Shown piece by piece: positions 14,583 to 20,491 of a stretch of DNA of 20,491 bases (position 1 is the stretch's first letter; each line of letters starts with the position of its first letter). The stretch covers positions 1 through 20,491 of the forward strand of contig JBBDRQ010000066.1 in the NCBI GenBank assembly GCA_040905365.1, written 5' to 3'. The notes beneath the pieces are model-generated. The model saw nothing but the letters and a program-made list of their open reading frames with translations, did no database searches and had not been told where the DNA came from. Source of the DNA: JAHWKV01 sp040905365. Its GTDB lineage: Bacteria > Actinomycetota > CADDZG01 > JAHWKV01. Both the position numbers and the translations under genes were made by a program.

Positions 14583-14638
14583 AAGTGCCCGGGTTTGTTC
14601 CGGGCCGCCGCTGCCTCCCCTCGGAGTACTTCTTCCGG
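14583..14638. repeat. Structured direct repeat, copy 2, ending at the biotin ligase start
   Basis: Same plan as 14426-14482: hairpin A at 14587-14605 and hairpin B at 14615-14626 (CTCC, CCTC, GGAG). Here the closing stem is perfect, CCGGAAG (14579-14585) with CTTCCGG (14632-14638), giving a compact three-stem junction. The proposed ATG of biotin ligase follows immediately at 14639. Confidence 0.75.
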
Positions 14639-15424
14639 ATGCATTCGCGGCGCGGCTTTGCGTGGGATGCTCTGGGTATCGTGGACGAGGAAATCGATCG
14701 TCATCGGCTGCGGGAGGCCCTACCTGCTTGGGTGCCGGAGATCCACTACCTCCCCGAGTGCGGCTCCACCAATGAGGTGGCGGCGCGGTGGGCAAGTCGC
14801 GGTGCGCCGCACGGCAGCCTGGTGCTGGCCGATTACCAGAGTGCGGGCCGGGGCCGCCTGGACCGTCGCTGGGTGGCACCGCCCGGGAGCAGTCTGCTGT
14901 TCTCTTTCGTGCTGCGCCCGAGTTTTTTGGTTGAGCAGTGGGGCCTGGTGGGCCTGGCGGCGGGGGTTGCCATCTGCCGGCAGCTGCGCGAGCTCGAGAT
15001 CGAAGCGTCGTTGAAGTGGCCCAACGACATCTTGATTGGGGACAAGAAAGTTGCCGGCGTCCTGGCGGAATCGCATCGGGGGGCGGTGGTTTTGGGTGTA
15101 GGGATAAACGTCAACGTCGGCGAGTTTCCCCCCGATCTGCAGGACACGGCTGCCAGTATGAGCCAGGAAGCCGGCCGCCGGTTCGAACGCCTGCAAGTGC
15201 TCAGGGGTTGCGTCGAGAAGTTCGCGGGCGTTTACGACCGGCTTCCCGATGGGTTGATCGAGAGTTACCGGCCACTGTGTGGCACGCTTGGGGCCAGGGT
15301 AAAGGTGGAATGTGCCGGCGAATCGGTGGAAGATGTGGCCGAGGATGTGGACGGCACCGGAGCTCTGGTTCTCTCCGGCGGGAAGGTGATCGGCGCCGGT
15401 GACGTCGTGCATCTGCGAACCTGA
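14639..15424 (+). CDS. birA: Biotin--[acetyl-CoA carboxylase] ligase, stand-alone (261 aa)
   Basis: Activates biotin with ATP and attaches it to the BCCP lysine of the adjacent carboxylase. The family motifs are intact: STNEVAARW, SAGRGRLDRRWVAPPGSSLLFS (biotinyl-AMP loop), SLKWPNDILIGDKKVAGVLAE and VVLGVGINVN. A short C-terminal SH3-like domain follows (LGARVKVECAGESVEDVAEDV). There is no N-terminal winged helix, so this is a group I ligase that should not act as a biotin repressor. The start is uncertain: ATG at 14639 has no good Shine-Dalgarno and abuts a structured repeat; GTG at 14690 is an alternative and would still leave the catalytic domain whole. It is followed 58 bases later by UDP-glucose dehydrogenase. 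Confidence 0.92.
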   Translation: MHSRRGFAWDALGIVDEEIDRHRLREALPAWVPEIHYLPECGSTNEVAARWASRGAPHGSLVLADYQSAGRGRLDRRWVAPPGSSLLFSFVLRPSFLVEQWGLVGLAAGVAICRQLRELEIEASLKWPNDILIGDKKVAGVLAESHRGAVVLGVGINVNVGEFPPDLQDTAASMSQEAGRRFERLQVLRGCVEKFAGVYDRLPDGLIESYRPLCGTLGARVKVECAGESVEDVAEDVDGTGALVLSGGKVIGAGDVVHLRT

Positions 15425-15470
15425 TCTGGGTATTTCGGCGGTGATCGATTTGAACGTCAAGGTGGGTTTT

Positions 15471-15476
15471 GGGAGG
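15471..15476 (+). promoter_or_regulatory. Shine-Dalgarno for the ATC-initiated dehydrogenase
   Basis: GGGAGG lies six bases before the ATC at 15483. It is the main evidence for where translation starts, as no standard start codon is in frame nearby. Confidence 0.65.
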
Positions 15477-15482
15477 TAGCAA

Positions 15483-16790
15483 ATCAAAGTAGCGGTCATC
15501 GGAGTTGGGCACGTCGGTTTGGTCACCGCGGCCACCCTCGCCAAGTTCGGGCATAACGTCGTAGGACTCGACTCCGACGGCGCGAAGGTGGATGCGCTTA
15601 AACGGGGTGAGATGCCCTTCTTCGAGCCCGGTTTGCAGGAGTTGGTCGACGAGACCGTGGCCGCCGGGAAGCTGGAGTTCACCAACGACGCCCCGGGAGC
15701 CTTTGTGGGCTGCCGCTGTGTGTTTATCTGTGTGGGAACTCCGGCACGGGCGGATGGCGAGGCCAATCTGCTGGCTGTGGAGGCGGCAGCCACCAGCGTT
15801 GCGGACCACATTGACGGCGACGTCGTCCTGGTTCAAAAGTCCACCGTGCCCGTCCACACCGCCGACCGGCTCGAACGGCTGTTCAGCCGGGGTTGCGAGC
15901 ACGCGATCACTCTGGTCTCCAGCCCGGAGTTCCTGCGCGAGGGTTCGGCGGTGGCCGACTCGCTGGAGCCGGACCGGATCCTGGTGGGCACCAACGATCC
16001 TGCGGCGCACACGCTGATGAAGGAGCTTTACGCGACGGTGCTGGACGCCGGCTGCCAGTACTTTGCCACCGATATCTCAACCGCCGAGCTGGCCAAGCAC
16101 GCCAGCAACGCGTTTTTGTCGCTGAAGATCTCCTACGCCAACGCGCTGGCCCGCATCTGCGAGGCGTCCGGCGCGGATGTCGTGCGGGTTGCCGACATCA
16201 TGGGCGCCGATCCGCGTATCGGCAGGGACTTTTTGAACGCGGGGGTTGGTTTCGGGGGCTACTGCTTTCCCAAGGACCTGTTGGCCTTCAAGGCCGTGGC
16301 GGCGCAGCTGGGCTACGACTTCGGCCTGCTGGACGAGGTATTGAGGATCAACCGTGAGGCGTTGCAGGCGACCTTTGACAAGGTTCATCGAGCTGTTTGG
16401 AACCTGGAGTCCAAGCGTATTTTGGTCCTGGGACTGGCGTTTAAGGCCGGGACCGACGACGTCCGGGAGTCTCCGGCTTTGAATCTGGTCCGGCTCCTGC
16501 AAGAAGCCGGAGCTCGGGTGGTCGGGCACGATCCGCAGGCCGGCCGTGCCGCCCAGGCTGAGATCCCCGATCTCGAGGTCTCTGAGGACGTTTACACGGC
16601 CGCCCGGGGCGCCCACTGCGTGGTGATCGCCACCGATTGGCCCGAGTACCGCAACCTGGACTGGGGGCGGTTGAAGCAGGCGGTGACCACACCGGTCATC
16701 GTCGACGGCCGGAATCTGCTGGACACCGACCGGATGGTGGGCAGTGGGTTTGCCTACATCCCGACCGGCAGGCCCGCGGCCGACCTTTGA
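15483..16790 (+). CDS. ugd: UDP-glucose 6-dehydrogenase, apparent ATC start (435 aa)
   Basis: Oxidises UDP-glucose twice with NAD to UDP-glucuronate. The Rossmann motif VAVIGVGHVGLVTAATLA is at residues 3-20, SPEFLREGSAVADSLEPDRI is the substrate motif, and GYCFPKDLLAFK contains the catalytic C261; the C-terminal UDP-binding domain ends in FAYIPTGRPAADL. Homologues normally start at the residue encoded here by ATC at 15483. It has GGGAGG six bases upstream (15471-15476). The frame has a TAG at 15477, so no ATG, GTG or TTG is available before the first conserved strand. The next in-frame TTG (15519) would delete the glycine motif. It overlaps the next gene by four bases (TTGA). A sequencing error or a mutation of ATG is the alternative explanation. 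Confidence 0.9.
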   Translation: MKVAVIGVGHVGLVTAATLAKFGHNVVGLDSDGAKVDALKRGEMPFFEPGLQELVDETVAAGKLEFTNDAPGAFVGCRCVFICVGTPARADGEANLLAVEAAATSVADHIDGDVVLVQKSTVPVHTADRLERLFSRGCEHAITLVSSPEFLREGSAVADSLEPDRILVGTNDPAAHTLMKELYATVLDAGCQYFATDISTAELAKHASNAFLSLKISYANALARICEASGADVVRVADIMGADPRIGRDFLNAGVGFGGYCFPKDLLAFKAVAAQLGYDFGLLDEVLRINREALQATFDKVHRAVWNLESKRILVLGLAFKAGTDDVRESPALNLVRLLQEAGARVVGHDPQAGRAAQAEIPDLEVSEDVYTAARGAHCVVIATDWPEYRNLDWGRLKQAVTTPVIVDGRNLLDTDRMVGSGFAYIPTGRPAADL

Positions 16791-17722
16791 AGACCGTAGT
16801 AACCGGTGGGGCCGGGTTCCTCGGGTCCCACCTGTGCGAGCGACTTCTTGCGGAAGGGCACGAGGTCGCCTGCTACGACACGCTGTTGACCGGTTCCATG
16901 GACAACCTGGCATCGGTCAAGGACGATCCGCGCTTCACCTTTTACCAGTTCGACGTGACCAACTACCTGGCCGTCTACGGACCGGTGGACTGGGTTATGC
17001 ACCTGGCGTCTCCGGCGTCGCCGGTCGACTACTTCCAGCACCCGATCCACACCATGAAGCTGGGTGCGCTGGGCACGCTCAACTGCCTCGGCCTGGCCAA
17101 GGCCAAGGGCGCCGGGTTTTTTCTGGCGTCGACCTCGGAGGTCTACGGGGATCCGCTGGTCAACCCGCAAAGCGAGCAGTACTGGGGAAACGTCAACCCG
17201 ATTGGTCCCAGAGGGGTGTACGACGAAGCCAAGCGTTTTGCCGAAGCCATGGCCTTTGCGTACCACCGTACGTGGGACATCCCGATTCGGATCGCCCGCA
17301 TCTTCAACACCCACGGTCCCCGGATGCGGCGCAAGGACGGCAGGGCGGTACCGACGTTCGTCGACCAGGCGATGGCCGGTGAGCCTCTAACGGTCCACGG
17401 CGACGGCACTCAGACCCGGAGCCTGTGCTACGTGAGCGACCTCATCGAGGGATTTATGCGGCTGCTGGCCTACGATGGGCCGGCGCAGCCGGTGAATCTC
17501 GGCAACGATACCGAGGTGGCCGTCGTCGACATCGCCCGGATGGTCGCCGAAATTGCGGGCAGCGCGTCGCCGGTCCGGTTTGAGGAAAGGCCGACCGACG
17601 ACCCTCAGAACCGGCGTCCGGATCTGACCAGGGCACGCGAGCTGTTGGACTGGACGCCTCGGGTAGATCTCAAAGACGGCCTGGTTCGCACCGTTGACTG
17701 GTGCAGGGCCAACTGGCGCTAG
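16787..17722 (+). CDS. uxs: UDP-glucuronate decarboxylase / UDP-xylose synthase (311 aa)
   Basis: A short-chain dehydrogenase of the extended type that converts UDP-glucuronate, made by the preceding enzyme, to UDP-xylose. It starts VVTGGAGFLGSHLCERLL. Then come the family-specific segments LASPASPVDYFQHPI, ASTSEVYGDPLVNPQ and YWGNVNPIGPRGVYDEAKR, the last holding the Tyr-x3-Lys catalytic pair, followed by RIARIFNTHGPRM. These match UXS rather than dTDP-glucose dehydratase or GalE. The TTG start at 16787 overlaps the upstream TGA (TTGA), so translation is coupled. The product would donate xylose to a surface polysaccharide or glycolipid. No transferase is nearby. Confidence 0.93.
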   Translation: MKTVVTGGAGFLGSHLCERLLAEGHEVACYDTLLTGSMDNLASVKDDPRFTFYQFDVTNYLAVYGPVDWVMHLASPASPVDYFQHPIHTMKLGALGTLNCLGLAKAKGAGFFLASTSEVYGDPLVNPQSEQYWGNVNPIGPRGVYDEAKRFAEAMAFAYHRTWDIPIRIARIFNTHGPRMRRKDGRAVPTFVDQAMAGEPLTVHGDGTQTRSLCYVSDLIEGFMRLLAYDGPAQPVNLGNDTEVAVVDIARMVAEIAGSASPVRFEERPTDDPQNRRPDLTRARELLDWTPRVDLKDGLVRTVDWCRANWR

Positions 17723-17747
17723 GGCCCGTTGAACAATGGGCTCCTAG
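17719..17747. terminator. Strong hairpin between convergent genes, candidate bidirectional terminator
   Basis: CTAGG (17719-17723) pairs with CCTAG (17743-17747), and GCCCGTTG (17724-17731) with CAATGGGC (17734-17741, one G-T pair); T17742 is bulged. About 13 pairs in all. The two stem arms contain the TAG stops of both neighbours. There is no U-tract. Confidence 0.6.
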
Positions 17748-18028
17748 GGCCGTTGGTGGGGTGAAGGCCGTCTCAGCCAGGCCGGCACCGGAGCCTGCCG
17801 GCCGGGGATGGTCGATATCCATCGGCTGGCCGCGCTCCCCGAGGCGGTACGCTCCGCAGTCACCAGGCCGCTCCAGACGGGGGCCGAACAGTTGTCGAAC
17901 TCCTCGCCGATGCAGCGGGCTATGGCGCTGAGTGCGGCCACCTGCTCTTCTCCGGTGGGCTCGCCGTCGAACTCGAACCACTCAAAAGTCGTAGCCGGGT
18001 CCCACTCCCGGTCCGGTACCCGGCTCAA
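17744..18028 (-). CDS. Probable acyl-CoA carboxylase epsilon-like small subunit (94 aa)
   Basis: Overlaps the stop of the carboxylase beta gene by four bases (TTGA, TTG start at 18028). That coupling and position are typical of actinobacterial epsilon subunits. The sequence has GEPTGEEQVAALSAIARCIG, close to the usual 'gxPTxEExAALxAVLxA' region, followed by a Trp- and Pro-rich tail ending SPHQRP. Epsilon subunits raise the activity of the alpha-beta complex. The epsilon family is poorly conserved and my match is a pattern only; this could be an unrelated small protein. The C-terminal stop lies in a hairpin with the stop of the convergent gene. Confidence 0.65.
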   Translation of the reverse strand: MSRVPDREWDPATTFEWFEFDGEPTGEEQVAALSAIARCIGEEFDNCSAPVWSGLVTAERTASGSAASRWISTIPGRQAPVPAWLRRPSPHQRP

Positions 18029-19647
18029 AGCGGGATGTTTCCGTGCTTGCGCGCCGGCAGGGTCTCCCTTTTGCTTCGCAGCATCTCGAGCGCCTTGATC
18101 AACTGAGAGCGGGTCTGCTGCGGCTCGATCACGGCATCGATGAAACCGCGCTCGGCGGCGATGAACGGGTTGGAGAACTTCTCCGTGTACTCCTCGACGA
18201 GCCGGGCTCTGGTGGCATTCGGGTCCTCGGCATCGTCGATCTCGCGCCGGAAGATCACCCCAACCGCCCCCTCGGGTCCCATAACTGCGATCTCGGCGGT
18301 CGGCCAGGCCAGGTTGATGTCGCTCCTAATGTGCTTGGAGTTCATAACGATGTACGCGCCGCCGTAGGCCTTGCGGGTGATGACCGTCAGCCGCGGGACG
18401 GTCGCCTCTGTGAACGCGTACAGGAGCTTGGCGCCGTGGCGGATGATTCCCCCGTACTCCTGAGCCAGTCCGGGGAGGAATCCCGGCACGTCCACCAGCG
18501 CTATCAGCGGGATGTTGAAGGCGTCGCAAAAGCGTACGAAGCGGGCACCTTTGGCGGACGCATCTATGTCCAGGGTGCCCGCCAGCACCTGGGGTTGGTT
18601 GGCCACGATGCCGACCGAGTGGCCGCCCAGCCGGGCAAACCCGGTGATGATGTTGCCGGACCAGTGCGGGAAAACCTCGAGAAACTCGCCGTCGTCAAAG
18701 ACCAGCTTGATGACTTCGTGCATGTCGTACGGCTTGGAGGACTCGTCGGGCATGAGCTCGACCAGCCGCTTCTCCTCGCGTGCGGGGTCGTCGGTTGGAG
18801 GGAAGTAAGGAGCCGGTTCGGCGTTGTTGGAGGGGATGAAGCTAAACAGGTAGCGCACCAGCGCCAGCGTTTGCTCCTCGTCCTCACCGACGAAGTGGCA
18901 GGAGCCCGACTTGGAGGCGTGGGCCATGGCGCCGCCCAGCTCTTCTTGGGTAACGTCCTCGCCGGTCACGGTTTTGATAACGCCCGGACCGGTGATGTAC
19001 ATGTGCGAGGTGCCCCGGCTCATAAAGACGAAGTCGGTGATGGCCGGGGAGTAGACGGCCCCTCCGGCGCTGGGGCCGAGGATGACCGAGATCTGGGGTA
19101 TGACCCCCGACGCGCGGACGTTGTGGTCGAAGATGCGTCCGTAGCCGGCCAGCGACTGAGCGCCCTCCTGGATGCGGGCCCCTCCCGAGTCGTTGAGCCC
19201 GATGAGAGGCGCTCCGGTAGCCAGGGCCAGGTCCATGACCTTGCAGATCTTGTCGGCCACGACCTCGCCCAAGGAGCCGCCGAAGATCGTGAAGTCTTGG
19301 CTGTAAACAAAGACCTTACGGCCGTCGATGGTGCCCCATCCGGTGACCACCCCGTCGCCGTGGGGCCTTTTGTCCTCCATCCCGAACCCGGTGGCACGGT
19401 GCCTGGCCAGCATGTCGGTTTCAACGAATGACCCGGGATCCAGGAGTAGGTCGATGCGCTCGCGCGCGGTTTTCTTCCCCTTGTCGTGCTGACGCTGGAT
19501 CGCCGAGGGTCCGCCGCCGCCCAACGCCTCGGCGGTGCGCGAGCGGACCTGTTCTATGCGGTGCTCGACGGAAACCTTGTGACCTTTGCCGGTGCTGACT
19601 TTGGAGGCGTCGCCCTCTGATTCGGGTCGGGGTTCGGTTTTCGACAT
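18025..19647 (-). CDS. accD: Acyl-CoA carboxylase beta subunit (carboxyltransferase, 540 aa)
   Basis: Transfers the carboxyl group from biotin to acetyl- or propionyl-CoA, giving malonyl- or methylmalonyl-CoA. Signature segments: QRQHDKGKKTARERIDLLLD, YSQDFTIFGGSLGE, GGARIQEGAQSLAGYGRIF, the oxyanion-hole Gly segments and VPGFLPGLAQEYGGIIRHGA. The N-terminal 30 residues are a basic, low-complexity leader. The specificity position in GGAYIVM is Ile (I433), where propionyl-CoA carboxylases usually have Asp or Cys, hinting at acetyl-CoA use or dual specificity. The ATG at 19647 lacks a Shine-Dalgarno but has TAGACT seven bases upstream, consistent with a leaderless mRNA. The partner alpha gene is at 12626-14374. 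Confidence 0.95.
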   Translation of the reverse strand: MSKTEPRPESEGDASKVSTGKGHKVSVEHRIEQVRSRTAEALGGGGPSAIQRQHDKGKKTARERIDLLLDPGSFVETDMLARHRATGFGMEDKRPHGDGVVTGWGTIDGRKVFVYSQDFTIFGGSLGEVVADKICKVMDLALATGAPLIGLNDSGGARIQEGAQSLAGYGRIFDHNVRASGVIPQISVILGPSAGGAVYSPAITDFVFMSRGTSHMYITGPGVIKTVTGEDVTQEELGGAMAHASKSGSCHFVGEDEEQTLALVRYLFSFIPSNNAEPAPYFPPTDDPAREEKRLVELMPDESSKPYDMHEVIKLVFDDGEFLEVFPHWSGNIITGFARLGGHSVGIVANQPQVLAGTLDIDASAKGARFVRFCDAFNIPLIALVDVPGFLPGLAQEYGGIIRHGAKLLYAFTEATVPRLTVITRKAYGGAYIVMNSKHIRSDINLAWPTAEIAVMGPEGAVGVIFRREIDDAEDPNATRARLVEEYTEKFSNPFIAAERGFIDAVIEPQQTRSQLIKALEMLRSKRETLPARKHGNIPL

Positions 19648-19654
19648 ACCGTGG

Positions 19655-19660
19655 AGTCTA
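19655..19660 (-). promoter_or_regulatory. Candidate -10 box for a leaderless carboxylase beta transcript
   Basis: TAGACT on the minus strand, seven bases before the ATG, with no Shine-Dalgarno. A TGGACA sequence lies upstream but at only about 15 bases, so the -35 is doubtful. Confidence 0.4.
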
Positions 19661-19704
19661 TCCGCGCGCCGCCGCTGTCCACACGACGACGGTGCGCGTG
19701 TGAT

Positions 19705-20391
19705 TCAGTGGATCTCGGCCAGCTCTTTGGAGGCCTCCATTACGTCCTTGGTGGTGTCCACCCCGCGCCAGTACCCCTGGATCCGGTATCCGGCCAGCTT
19801 CCCGGCCCGGGCCAGCTCCGGGAACGTGGAGTCCTCGTGGTCTCCCTGGTCGGGCAGCATCCGGATGCATTCGGGTTCCATTGCGTAGATTCCTCCGTTG
19901 ATCCAGTAAGGGAGCACCGGGGATTGGATGAAACCCTTGATCAAGCCGTCTTCCAACTCGGCGATGCCCCAGTTGGTCTTGTAGGGGGCCAGCGCAATGG
20001 TGGCTAGGGCCTGTTGGGCTCGGTGGTGCGACAGCAGCTCTTGAAGCGAGAATTGGGCCAGCACGTCGCCGTTGAGTGCGAAGCAAAACGATTCGGGGTC
20101 GGGCAGGTATCCGGCGGCAAACTTCAGGCCGCCGCCGCGCCCCAGGGGCTCGGGCTCCTCGGCGTAGGTGATCGACGCCCCCCAGGCGCCGCCGTCGCGT
20201 AGATGGTCCTTCAACACCTCGGCCCTGTAGCCGCAGGAGACCACCAGTCGATGCACTCCGTTGTGCACCAGCCAGCGGATTTGATGCTCGACGATGGGCT
20301 TTCCCGCCACCTCTACCATCGCCTTGGGCCGGTCGTCGGTGTAGGGCCGCATTCTTGTGGCCTTGCCTCCGGCCAGGATCACCGCTTGCAT
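19705..20391 (-). CDS. Sugar-1-phosphate nucleotidylyltransferase (228 aa)
   Basis: Makes a nucleotide-sugar from NTP and a sugar 1-phosphate. The N-terminal nucleotide motif is LAGGKATRMRPYTDDRPKAM, followed by VAGKPIVEHQIRWL. NGDVL holds the metal Asp and WRGVDTTKDV the second; the protein lacks a C-terminal beta-helix or isomerase domain. This places it in the RmlA / mannose-1-phosphate guanylyltransferase group, but the sugar and base cannot be read. UDP-xylose formation from UDP-glucose (genes at 15483-17722) would need UDP-glucose, but a short 228-residue form is not the usual UDP-glucose pyrophosphorylase. The ATG at 20391 has TAGGAT six bases upstream (leaderless-type spacing), which also contains an AGGA. 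Confidence 0.9.
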   Translation of the reverse strand: MQAVILAGGKATRMRPYTDDRPKAMVEVAGKPIVEHQIRWLVHNGVHRLVVSCGYRAEVLKDHLRDGGAWGASITYAEEPEPLGRGGGLKFAAGYLPDPESFCFALNGDVLAQFSLQELLSHHRAQQALATIALAPYKTNWGIAELEDGLIKGFIQSPVLPYWINGGIYAMEPECIRMLPDQGDHEDSTFPELARAGKLAGYRIQGYWRGVDTTKDVMEASKELAEIH

Positions 20392-20397
20392 CCGCCC

Positions 20398-20403
20398 ATC
20401 CTA
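20398..20403 (-). promoter_or_regulatory. Candidate -10 box of the nucleotidylyltransferase gene
   Basis: TAGGAT on the minus strand, exactly six bases before the ATG, the spacing expected if transcription starts at the A of the start codon. The AGGA within it could serve as a weak ribosome site instead. No -35 box was seen. Confidence 0.35.
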
Positions 20404-20491
20404 CAGCCGGGTAGTCGGCGCCTCTTGATTTATTTGTGCTAGTGCCGTGACCACTAACGTTTGCGAGGTTTGGAGCGCGTGAGGTGTTTCC
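20404..20491. other. Right-edge intergenic sequence
   Basis: No gene is visible in the last 88 bases. There is an AT-rich patch (20428-20436) and an imperfect dyad with TAGTG (20440-20444) and CACTA (20452-20456), possibly part of a regulatory region for the minus-strand gene or for a gene beyond the edge. Confidence 0.4.

Noticed and set aside
14430..14605. Repeat pair as a CRISPR array or retron RNA
   Set aside because: Only two copies, separated by about 100 bases of structured sequence, with internal hairpins and no cas or reverse transcriptase gene nearby.
13529..14638. Upstream part of a 631-codon plus-strand frame ending in biotin ligase
   Set aside because: This portion is antisense to the carboxylase alpha gene and then crosses the repeat cluster; biotin ligase homology begins only after about 14639.
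18043..19431. 462-codon plus-strand frame opposite the carboxylase beta gene
   Set aside because: Antisense shadow of a strongly conserved gene; no recognisable domain.

Overview
The window is high-GC DNA from an actinobacterium, probably a deep-branching or uncultivated lineage rather than a well-studied genus. The evidence is a mycobacterial-type succinate dehydrogenase (sdhCDAB), a class II (AroG-type) DAHP synthase, an F420H2:NADP oxidoreductase, actinobacterial acyl-CoA carboxylase subunits (alpha, beta and a small epsilon-like subunit), and frequent TTG or GTG starts. No rRNA, tRNA, CRISPR array, phage gene or insertion sequence was seen.

Layout. Positions 1-3323 hold TCA-cycle genes: citrate synthase (minus strand, cut by the left edge), then isocitrate dehydrogenase and malate dehydrogenase on the plus strand. 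A TauE/SafE-type permease (3384-4094) converges on DAHP synthase (4123-5466, minus). Upstream of that, also on the minus strand, lie a TetR regulator and an acyl-CoA desaturase. The desaturase has a recognisable promoter overlapped by a near-perfect palindrome, so this looks like a self-regulated fatty-acid desaturation unit. A 55-residue membrane protein diverges from it. Positions 7703-11691 (minus) form one sdh operon, sdhC-sdhD-sdhA-X-sdhB. X is a heme-oxygenase-fold diiron protein of the CADD/TenA/PqqC superfamily that keeps all the key residues of the self-sacrificing para-aminobenzoate synthase CADD.

From 11937 onward: F420H2:NADP oxidoreductase (plus); the biotin carboxylase/BCCP alpha subunit (minus); a divergent stand-alone biotin ligase (plus), with a structured repeat cluster between the two; UDP-glucose dehydrogenase and UDP-xylose synthase (plus, overlapping); then acyl-CoA carboxylase epsilon-like and beta subunits (minus) and a sugar-phosphate nucleotidylyltransferase (minus). 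Carboxylase subunits and the ligase that biotinylates them therefore sit around a short UDP-xylose pathway.

Most interesting points: (1) the CADD-like gene inside the sdh operon, in the same reading frame as sdhB and separated from it by one TAG; (2) an apparent ATC start codon on UDP-glucose dehydrogenase with an ideal Shine-Dalgarno sequence; (3) a TetR-type operator laid over the desaturase promoter; (4) a pair of structured 57-base repeats flanking a long inverted repeat between the carboxylase and biotin ligase genes; (5) hairpins shared by convergent genes, two of which contain both stop codons in their stems; (6) residue-level hints on cofactor and substrate choice in isocitrate dehydrogenase and the carboxylase beta subunit.
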